DNA from: Siphonodentalium dalli
Lineage: Eukaryota > Mollusca > Scaphopoda > Gadilida > Siphonodentaliidae
DNA length: 64,000 nt
Assembly: GCA_032622095.1 (NCBI GenBank)
Contig: CP136065.1
Span: 22,928,134 to 22,992,133 of the forward strand
Direction: 5' to 3'
Position numbers and translations under genes: made by a program. The first letter of the stretch is position 1, and each line of letters opens with the position of its first letter. The notes below the pieces were generated by a model that had not been told where the DNA came from, made no database searches, and saw only the letters and a program-made list of their open reading frames with translations. Below, piece by piece: positions 54,629 to 64,000 of this stretch.

Positions 54629-56905
54629 CTACTGAGGTTTATGTTGGTTATTAATGTATTTCAGAATTTGTGCTAGTTGCTGTGAACAAAAAGATAGCTC
54701 ATCTGTTCTAACACTTTGAAAACACTGTTCTTCATTCTGACGAGCATTCTCGTGTCGATAGGAATTGATATTCCGATGTCCGAAGGCAAGTCCCATCTCA
54801 TTACCAGTACCCGTGTCTCGCTCAGTTGATCTGGTCGCCACAGATGATGTCTTGGGACGCATTTCCCGATACATCTGCCGGTGTTCCCCTGAAAAGTTTG
54901 CACGCCGATCCATCACTGTATCATCATCATATCTGTCCACTGCGATCTCATTCATTTCCTCATGGGGGTATTTGATATTCAATGCCAGAACTTTAGAACC
55001 ATCTCTATTTGGGTGCCAGTTGTCTCTGAACAAATCTACTCTAATCCTGCCGTGTGAAAGGAATGTTAAACAGTTGTCAACAAATATAAATCCATTCTTT
55101 CTGCATATGTTTTGATACTGCAAATTTGTATCATAAACAATCTCGTTGATCACATCCGAATGCATTGTTGGTAGAATGGAAGAAATCCTTATTTCTGCTC
55201 CACGGAACTGAGATCTGATGTTTGAAGCGAGTGATTCCAAATCACTGGCGCTGGTTGAGATACCATTCCTGCACGAATTGATACCAATATGTATCGTTAC
55301 TGTTCCAACATTTTGAAATTGCAAGTCTCCCTCGAGCCACGCATTAAGCTCTGTAATCCGTTGACCGATGTCACAATCGTACTGACTCGTTCTCGTTTCT
55401 TTGACATCTTCAGGGGATTAATTCCACCAACAACTGAATCTCCAACAATTAGGTGCAAGGGCATATGCTTTGCATATTGAAAATGGTGTCTGTCAAAAGT
55501 ATTCAGCTTTCTTAAAGAGGATACAGTATGTCTTTCTCTTGGACGCGGTGATACAATAACTTCACGGTTATTGGCGGTCAGTTGTGATGTTAAAGTTTGA
55601 CTGCATGTCAGTTCGAGTATTAATTTCACTCAACATTTCATCACTGTTGAAAGGAGATGCCAGCGGGTTAAGAATCGTGCTGATGAGTTTTTCGACTTTA
55701 TTTTCGTTCACCGTTCCATTCGCCGAACGTTCAACATTTTCTTCATTAATTTTTTTCCGTTGTTTTTTTCATTTCAATCATCTCGCTGCGCAATTTCTTC
55801 TGTTCATTTTTCAGTGAAGAATTGTCCCTTTTCACATCTTCTATTTTAGAAGAGAACTCTTTCTTCTGTTTATTGATTTCCGATTTTAGCTTTGAATTTT
55901 CCTTTTCGAGGTCTTCAATTTTAGAATTCAATTCGTTTGTGTATACTTTCATTGAGTTCTGCATTTGAGCACGTAAATCATTTATGAGCTGATCCGTGTT
56001 GTTGTCCTGTTCTATTTTAGATAAATTAATCTCTTCGACACATAGACTTAAGTCATTCACTGACTTTTTTAACAACGTTGTGGAAAAGAGATTACCGACT
56101 GTCGACGGAAGGTACACATTTTTACATGAAGACGGGAGTCGAAGTGCCAAAAGCCTGCCAACACCGTAGTATTTCTGATGCCAGGCCTCCTGGGTATCGT
56201 ATAGTGAAGTCTCATTTGTCCACATCCTGACAACTGAGACTTAACTGCTGGTGTAATGTGAACAACCGTTGTTTTATCCAGTGCCATAGAAGATAATTGT
56301 TTGGAAGCGATTGCATTTTTAATTTTCGTAACTTCTTCATCCGATGTTACATTAAATCCTTTCTGATAAATTTCTGGAAGATGGTTTTCAATCCACCATT
56401 CTACAGCCTTTTTTGAACCTTGTATCATAACTTTATTCTGAGTCTTGTATGTGTGCAAAGTAATTTTCGAACATTTTGTTTTTGGCACAGTTATGACATC
56501 TCCAACATAATTCCTATCAGTAGATTTATCATATACGCACTTCCAAACTGAAACTTCTTTTTCGACACATTTAGCGGAGTCCCAATATTTATGCGTTAAT
56601 CCTTCTGTGTATTTCTCGAACTGTATTGTGTCCAATGTCAAAGTAATACATTTCCCTTTGTCTTTAACGTCAAGTTGATACAATTCAGTTAACATACCTG
56701 ACTTTCTTGCAACCACTTTATTAACGTCTAGGTTATAGTCTTTAACTACCTCATGTCTGCAATCTGAAGGTGCATCTTGATCTTCCCATTCTTCCGGAGA
56801 TTCCTCACTCAGATCAGATTTCGGCTCTGTTCCATTATCTCGATCAGATTTCAGCTCTGTCTCATTACCATCCATATCCTTGTGCTTATCCATGTCCATC
56901 TCCAT
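54629..56905 (-). pseudogene. LINE ORF1: N-terminal domain, coiled coil, SGNH domain
   Basis: Start ATG at 56905 (MEMDMDKHKD). An acidic leader precedes a domain with WDSAKCVEKEVSVWKCVYD and VMIQGSKKAVEWWIENHLP. A long heptad-rich coiled coil follows (56000-55750: KIEDLEKENSKLKSEINKQK). Then a SGNH domain: LIVGDSVVGG, IHIGINSC, and DNWHPNRDG with Asp and His. It is broken by frameshifts near 56200, 55750, 55570 and 55320. Unlike the ORF1 at 40873, it has no zinc knuckles and keeps GDS. It would trimerise and bind RNA, by analogy to coiled-coil ORF1 proteins. Confidence 0.75.
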
Positions 56906-57780
56906 TTTGACTTTAATGACTATCCCCGAAGTCCAGATTCGAGATTTAGAAATTACCCATTTAATTACAGTGTATATACAATATATAATTTCACGGCGGA
57001 GCCGGAGCGAATTTTCGTGATATGTAAACACTGAAAATATTGATCATCTCGTCAGTCAAATCTTGTTTACATTTTGAGTAAGCTAAGTGTGATGGATGAA
57101 AACAGACTCTAAGAACACCTCTGGTGCGATGAAAATAACACCAGTCATTATAGACATTTGTAGTCCACGTTTCCTTCTTCGTAAATCACATATGTACAAT
57201 GGAATCGGTTGGGATAATATGTTGCCATAAGTATACGTCGAAGTTCCGTGTATATATCGTTCTATAGCAGGCTTTACGTCTAAATTCAGTGGCTGGTTAT
57301 TACCAGATTATAGACGGACCTACCCTATAATCGTATGGTCATGCACATGTACGGGAACAATCTAGGAAGAAGTGCATTGTGCTGTTCCAATTTTTAATGT
57401 TCAGAAAGGGCTAGTTTCCTTTTTAGCCGGGGTGGTTGGGTCGTAGATAACACGAGACGGGTTACATGACGCGGGTTCGAACACCGAAAATCGGGACATA
57501 TTTTTCAAGTCTGATCTGATCGAGTTGCGGGACATGATCTCAATGTTAACGCTCATTGAAGCAACTTAGCACATTTGAAGCATTATAGGGAGTATTTGGG
57601 GTGGGGGGGGGGGGGGGGTAGCCCCGGGATTATCGGAAGGACCCGTAATTTTTTTGGCCTTTAATTATCAAATAAAGATATATAAAAAAAAGTTTTTTTT
57701 TGTTAAAGGCTCACTTAATTTTCGAATCACCAGATTACATTATATACAACATATTCCATATTAGATCATATTATATACCA

Positions 57781-57810
57781 CTAGCCGATGAGCCCGACGT
57801 TGTCCGGGCT
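57781..57810 (-). other. Inner Helitron 3' terminus (hairpin plus CTAG)
   Basis: On the minus strand AGCCCG...CGGGCT stem, spacer CATCGG, CTAG, then T. It is identical to the end of the compact copy at 37490. It is repeated in the units at 50944, 59370, 60965 and 62574. Confidence 0.8.
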
Positions 57811-58569
57811 ATTCAAAAACCAAATTTCAAGTCGATAGCTCCACCCGTTTCCGAGATCTGGTCTGCGCATGCGCGAAGCTTGCGTCGCACGGGCTCGGCA
57901 ACCCGATAAAATTCGTATCCGGGGCAAGATACATTCACATAGCAAATTTCAAGTCGATAGCTCCACCCGTTTCCGATATCTCGTCTGCGCATGCGCTGAA
58001 CGGGCGTCGCACGGGCTCGCCAATACGACAAGGACGACCGCCTGGTCAAACTACACATACATACCAAGTTTCGTCCCGATCGGTCGAAACGACAGCACAA
58101 CACGCATGTTTTGTTTTTCATGAATTAATTCATGGTACCCGTCCCTCAAAGACTGACCCGATGAAAAATTCCCCTGATCCTAGGACATATATGACACAAC
58201 AACACATTCTGCCTTTTTAATCGAGATAATTGCATTCCGCGTTTCGTTTTGCATCCGTATTTTACGCATGGGTAGCCGTTTGAGAGCTTCGATTGTAATA
58301 AAGAGCGTTAATCCTTAACACCTCCGAATATGGTCAATATAAAGATCGTTGATGCCTTAACCCCCCGAAGTGGCGTTTGCGGTGATTTTGATGATTGTGA
58401 GTGGAGAATCGGTGCTCAGAGCTTGTCCAAAATGCGACGTCGACGATTCCCGTGTGTTTTTACCTTTAGATAGGAAGTTTGGTCTCGATCGGTCAACCCG
58501 TTTTCGATTCTATAAAGGACATACAGACAGACAGACAGACAGACAGAGGTCTTCAAAATATATATGAGA

Positions 58570-60157
58570 CTAGTAGGCTTATTCGTCGTCGGAATAAAGG
58601 TACGTAACCGTTTTGATATGTAAACACTGAAAATATTGATCATCGCGTCAGTCAAATCTTGTTTACATTTTGAGTAAGCTAAGTGTGATGGATGAAAACA
58701 GACTCTATGAACACCTCTGGTGCGATGAAAATAACACCAGTCATTATAGACATTTGTAGTCCACGTTTCCTTCTTCGTAAATCACATATGTACAATGGAA
58801 TCGGTTGGGATAATATGTTGCCACAAGTATACGTCGAAGTTCCGTGTATATATCGTTCTATAGCAGGCTTTACGTCTAGATTCAGTGGCTGGTTATTACC
58901 AGATTATAGACGGACCTACCCTATAATCGTATGGTCATGCACATGCATGTACGGGAACAATCTAGGAAGAAGTGCATTGTGCTGTTCCAATGTTTAATGT
59001 TCAGAAAGGGCTAGTTTCCTTTTTAGCCGGGGTGGTTGGGTCGTAGATAACACGAGACGGGTTACATGACGCGGGTTCGAACACCGAAAATCGGGACATA
59101 TTTTTCAAGTCTGATCTGATCGAGTTGCGGGACATGATCTCAATGTTAACGCTCATTGAAGCAACTTAGCACATTTGAAGCATTATAGGGAGTGTTTGGG
59201 GTGGGGGGGGGCCGGGATTATCGGAAGGACCCGTAATTTTTTTGGCCTTTAATTATCAAATAAAGATATATAAAAAAAAGGGGGTTTTTTGTTAAAGGCT
59301 CACTTAATTTTCGAATCACCAGATTACATTATATACAACATATTCCATATTAGATCATATTATATACCACTAGCCGATGAGCCCGACGTTGTCCGGGCTA
59401 TTCAAAAACCAAATTTCAAGTCGATAGCTCCACCCGTTTCCGAGATCTGGTCTGCGCATGCGCGAAGCTTGCGTCGCACGGGCTCGGCAACCCGATAAAA
59501 TTCGTATCCGGGGCAAGATACATTCACATAGCAAATTTCAAGTCGATAGCTCCACCAGTTTCCGATATCTCGTCTGCGCATGCGCTGCACGGGCGTCGCA
59601 CGGGCTCGCCAATACGACAAGGACGACCGCCTGGTCAAACTACACACACATACCAAGTCTCGTCCCGATCGGTCGAAACGACAGCACAACACGCATTTTT
59701 TGTTTTTCATGAATTAATTCATGGTACCCGTCCCTCAAAGACTGACCCGATGAAAAATTCCCCTGTTCCTAGGACATATATGACCCAACAACCCATTCTG
59801 CCTTTTTAATCGAGATAATTGCATTCCGCGTTTCGTTTTTCATCCGTATTTTACGCATGGGTAGCCGTTTAGCAGCTTCGATTGTAATAAAGAGCGTTCA
59901 TCCTTAACACCTCCGAATATGGTCAATATAAAGATCGTTGATGCCTTAACCCCCCCCCCCCCGAAGTGGCGTTTGCGGTGATTTTGATGATTGTGAGTGG
60001 AGAATCGGTGCTCAGAGCTTGTCCAAAATGCGACGTCGACGATTCCCGTGTGTTTTTACCTTTAGATAGGAAGTTTGGTCTCGATCGGTCAACCCGTTTT
60101 CGATTCTATAAAGGACATACAGACAGACAGACAGAGGTCTTCAAAATATATATGAGA
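58570..60157 (-). mobile_element. Array unit 3
   Basis: 1588 bp; inner CTAG at 59370-59373; short CAGA run (60119-60137). The G run near 59203 is short, and TAGCCCC is lost beside it. Confidence 0.85.
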
Positions 60158-61766
60158 CTAGTAGGCTTATTCGTCGTCGGAATAAAGGTACGTAACCGTT
60201 TTGATATGTAAACACTGAAAATATTGATCATCTCGTCAGTCAAATCTTGTTTACATTTTGAGTAAGCTAAGTGTGATGGATGAAAACAGACTCTATGAAC
60301 ACCTCTGGTGCGATGAAAATAACACCAGTCATTATAGACATTTGTAGTCCACGTTTCCTTCTTCGTAAATCACATATATACAATGGAATCGGTTTGGATA
60401 ATATGTTGCCACAAGTATACGTCGAAGTTCCGTGTATATATCGTTCTATAGCAGGCTTTACGTCTAGATTCAGTGGCTGGTTATTACCAGATTATAGACG
60501 GACCTACCCTATAATCGTATGGTCATGCACATGCATGTACGGGAACAATCTAGGAAGAAGTGCATTGTGCTGTTCCAATGTTTAATGTTCAGAAAGGGCT
60601 AGTTTCCTTTTTAGCCGGGGTGGTTGGGTCGTAGATAACACGAGACGGGTTACATGACGCGGGTTCGAACACCGAAAATCGGGACATATTTTTCAAGTCT
60701 GATCTGATCGAGTTGCGGGACATGATCTCAATGTTAACGCTCATTGAAGCAACTTAGCACATTTGAAGCATTATAGGGAGTGTTTGGGGTGGGGGGGGGG
60801 GGGTAGCCCCGGGATTATCGGAAGGACCCGTAATTTTTTTGGCCTTTAATTATCAAATAAAGATATATAAATAAAGGGTTTTTTTGTTAAAGGCTCACTT
60901 AATTTTCGAATCACCAGATTACATTATATACAACATATTCCATATTAGATCATATTATATACCACTAGCCGATGAGCCCGACGTTGTCCGGGCTATTCAA
61001 AAACCAAATTTCAAGTCGATAGCTCCACCCGTTTCCGAGATCTGGTCTGCGCATGCGCGAAGCTTGCGTCGCACGGGCTCGGCAACTCGATAAAATTCGT
61101 ATCCGGGGCAAGATACATTCACATAACAAATTTCAAGTCGATAGCTCCACCCGTTTCCGATATCTCGTCTGAGCATGCGCTGCACGGGCGTCGCACGGGC
61201 TCGCCAATACGACAAGGACGACCGCCTGGTCAAACTACACACACATACCAAGTCTCGTCCCGATCGGACGAAACGACAGCACAACACGCATTTTTTGTTT
61301 TTCATGAATTAATTCATGGTACCCGTCCCTCAAAGACTGACCCGATGAAAAATTCCCCTGTTCCTAGGACATATATGACCCAACAACCCATTCTGCCTTT
61401 TTAATCGAGATAATTGCATTCCGCGTTTCGTTTTGCATCCGTATTTTACGCATGGGTAGCCGTTTAGCAGCTTCGATTGTAATAAAGAGCGTTAATCCTT
61501 AACACCTCCGAATATGGTCAATATAAAGATCGTTGATGCCTTAACCCCCCCCCCCCCCCGAAGTGGCGTTTGCGGTGATTTTGATGATTGTGAGTGGAGA
61601 ATCGGTGCTCAGAGCTTGTCCAAAATGCGACGTCGACGATTCCCGTGTGTTTTTACCTTTAGATAGGAAGTTTGGTCTCGATCGGTCAACCCGTTTTCGA
61701 TTCTATAAAGGACATACAGACAGACAGACAGACAGACAGACAGAGGTCTTCAAAATATATATGAGA
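60158..61766 (-). mobile_element. Array unit 4
   Basis: 1609 bp; inner CTAG at 60965-60968. Nearly identical to units 3 and 5. Confidence 0.85.
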
Positions 61767-63358
61767 CTAGTAGGCTTATTCGTCGTCGGAATAAAGGTAC
61801 GTAACCGTTTTGATATGTAAACACTGAAAATATTGATCATCTCGTCAGTCAAATCTTGTTTACATTTTGAGTAAGCTAAGTGTGATGGATGAAAACAGAC
61901 TCTATGAACACCTCTGGTGCGATGAAAATAACACCAGTCATTATAGACATTTGTAGTCCACGTTTCCTTCTTCGTAAATCACATATGTACAATGGAATCG
62001 GTTGGGATAATATGTTGCCACAAGTATACGTCGAAGTTCCGTGTATATATCGTTCTATAGCAGGCTTTACGTCTAGATTCAGTGGCTGGTTATTACCAGA
62101 TTATAGACGGACCTACCCTATAATCGTATGGTCATGCACATGCATGTACGGGAACAATCTAGGAAGAAGTGCATTGTGCTGTTCCAATGTTTAATGTTCA
62201 GAAAGGGCTAGTTTCCTTTTTAGCCGGGGTGGTTGGGTCGTAGATAACACGAGACGGGTTACATGACGCAGGTTCGAACACCGAAAATCGGGACATATTT
62301 TTCAAGTCTGATCTGATCGAGTTGCGGGACATGATCTCAATGTTAACGCTCATTGAAGCAACTTAGCACATTTGAAGCATTATAGGGAGTGTTTGGGGTG
62401 GGGGGGGGGGGGTAGCCCCGGGATTATCGGAAGGACCCGTAATTTTTTTGGCCTTTAATTATCAAATAAAGATATATAAAAAAAGGGTTTTTTTGTTAAA
62501 GGCTCACTTAATTTTCGAATCACCAGATTACATTATATACAACATATTCCATATTAGATCATATTATATACCACTAGCCAATGAGCCCGACGTTGTCTGG
62601 GCTATTCAAAAACCAAATTTCAAGTCGATAGCTCCACCCGTTTCCGAGATCTGGTCTGCGCATGCGCGAAGCTTGCGTCGCACGGGCTCGGCAACCCGAT
62701 AAAATTCGTATCCGGGGCAAGATACATTCACATAGCAAATTTCAAGTCGATAGCTCCACCCGTTTCCGATATCTCGTCTGAGCATGCGCTGCACGGGCGT
62801 CGCACGGGATCGCCAATACGACAAGGACGACCGCCTGGTCAAACTACACACACATACCAAGTTTCGTCCCGATCGGTCAAAACGACAGCACAACACGCAT
62901 TTTTTGTTTTTCATGAATTAATTCATGGTACCCGTCACTCAAAGACTGACCCGATGAAAAATTCCCCTGTTCCTAGGACATATATGACCCAACAACCCAT
63001 TCTGCCTTTTTAATCGAGATAATTGCATTCCGCGTTTCGTTTTGCATCCGTATTTTACGCATGGGTAGCCGTTTAGCAGCTTCGATTGTAATAAAGAGCG
63101 TTAATCCTTAACACCTCCGAATATGGTCAATATAAAGATCGTTGATGGCTTAACCCCCCGAAGTGGCGTTTGCGGTGATTTTGATGATTGTGAGTGGAGA
63201 ATCGGTGCTCAGAGCTTGTCCAAAATGCGACGTCGACGATTCCCGTGTGTTTTTACCTTTAGATAGGAAGTTTGGTCTCGATCGGTCAACCCGTTTTCGA
63301 TTCTATAAAGAACATACAGACAGACAGACAGACAGAGGTCTTCAAAATATATATGAGA
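61767..63358 (-). mobile_element. Array unit 5
   Basis: 1592 bp; inner CTAG at 62574-62577. The C run at 63153 is short, as in unit 2. Confidence 0.85.
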
Positions 63359-64000
63359 CTAGTAGGCTTATTCGTCGTCGGAATAAAGGTACGTAACCGT
63401 TTTGATATGTAAACACTGAAAATATTGATCATCTCGTCAGTCAAATCTTGTTTACATTTTGAGTAAGCTAAGTGTGATGGATGAAAACCGACTCTATGAA
63501 CACCTCTGGTGCGATGAAAATAACACCAGTCATTATAGACATTTGTAGTCCACGTTTCCTTCTTCGTAAATCACATATGTACAATGGAATCGGTTGGGAT
63601 AATATGTTGCCACAAGTATACGTCGAAGTTCCGTGTATATATCGTTCTATAGCAGGCTTTGCGTCTAGATTCAGTGGCTGGTTATTACCAGATTATATAC
63701 GGACCTACCCTATAATCGTATGGTCATGCACATGCATGTACGGGGGAACAATCTAGGAAGAAGTGCATTGTGCTGTTCCAATGTTTAATGTTCAGAAAGG
63801 GCTAGTTGCCTTTTTAGCCGGGTTGGTTGGGTCGTAGATAACACGAGACGGGTTACATGACGCGGGTTCGAACACCGAAAATCGGGACATATTTTTCAAG
63901 TCTGATCTGATCGAGTTGCGGGACATGATCTCAATGTTAACGCTCATTGAAGCAACTTAGCACATTTGAAGCATTATAGGGAGTGTTTGGGGTGGGGGGG
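63359..64000 (-). mobile_element. Array unit 6, partial at the window edge
   Basis: It begins at the fifth CTAG/TCTC join and ends at the window edge in the G run of the captured module. The array continues beyond. Confidence 0.8.

Larger units (their letters stand above)
51808..57017 (-). mobile_element. Rearranged LINE inserted in array unit 2
   Basis: TGATA flanks both sides (51803-51807 and 57018-57022), and removing the insertion restores the unit sequence. On the minus strand the order is 5' UTR, ORF1, then the endonuclease half of ORF2. An inverted piece of a different LINE (51935-52815) replaces RT, and a 3' end with (TTATG)n tail closes it at 51808. The insertion is later than the array. 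Confidence 0.8.
51759..58569 (-). mobile_element. Array unit 2, interrupted by a LINE
   Basis: Unit parts 51759-51807 and 57018-58569 join to about 1.6 kb once the 5.2-kb insertion is removed. The inner terminus CTAG lies at 57781-57784. Confidence 0.85.
50130..64000 (-). repeat. Head-to-tail array of ~1.6-kb Helitron-like units
   Basis: Five complete units and a sixth cut by the window edge lie in minus orientation, interrupted once by a LINE (51808-57017). All five unit-unit joins read, on the plus strand, ATGAGA|CTAGTAGGC: the 5' TCTC of one unit touches the 3' CTAG of its neighbour with no extra base. Units differ by a few percent and in G, C and CAGA run lengths. See the individual units. 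Confidence 0.9.

Noticed and set aside
57813-58121. Arg-rich frames over the Helitron tandem core, both strands
   Set aside because: They are translations of the GC-rich ~120-bp repeats and appear in overlapping frames on both strands at every copy.
58692-58997. A ~101-codon open frame repeated in most array units (starting MKTDSMNTSG)
   Set aside because: It recurs only because the unit recurs. It is broken or shortened in units 1, 2 and 6, has no recognised domain, and no splice or promoter context favours this frame.

Overview
The window looks like a piece of an animal nuclear genome, most likely a marine lophotrochozoan such as a bivalve mollusc. That guess is inference. It rests on AT-rich, intron-containing genes embedded in dense non-autonomous transposons, LINE ORF1 proteins with SGNH hydrolase domains, and Helitron-like elements with GACA/GTCT microsatellites and tandem cores. 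I see no prokaryotic gene organisation, rRNA, CRISPR array or convincing tRNA.

Cellular genes are few. On the minus strand between 8.4 and 2.0 kb, four exons with matching splice phases form the 3' end of one gene: a coiled-coil stretch, then a C-terminal domain I do not recognise. On the plus strand, two phase-matched exons (31848-32018 and 33016-33299) encode the end of a HECT-like protein with the expected Thr-Cys motif. A 90-base candidate exon lies at 25584-25673. Everything else is mobile DNA or unremarkable intergenic sequence.

From 13.5 to 23.9 kb is a 5'-truncated Ty3/gypsy-type LTR retrotransposon on the minus strand: protease, RT/RNase H, integrase, then a separate zinc-finger ORF behind a strong splice acceptor. 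It is broken by stops and frameshifts. A 902-bp inverted-repeat element (7-bp target duplication) sits in its LTR, and a 2.1-kb long-TIR element (9-bp target duplication, Mutator-like) sits before the polypurine tract. A 5'-truncated LINE abuts it at about 23.88 kb. From 25.8 to 40.7 kb come inverted-repeat elements, a 1.6-kb tandem duplication with perfect palindromes, and a compact Helitron-like element (36681-37490). A nearly complete LINE occupies 40.74-46.71 kb. It is followed by a foldback element with 16-bp tandem-repeat ends and a tandem-core element (48391-49966).

The most striking structure runs from 50130 to beyond the right edge: at least five head-to-tail copies of a ~1.6-kb unit in minus orientation. 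Each unit starts with TCTC, carries an internal hairpin plus CTAG terminus, continues about 0.8 kb, and ends in a second, different hairpin plus CTAG that directly abuts the TCTC of the next unit. This is what a rolling-circle concatemer of a Helitron that captured its 3' flank would look like. A rearranged LINE (51808-57017) later inserted into the second unit.
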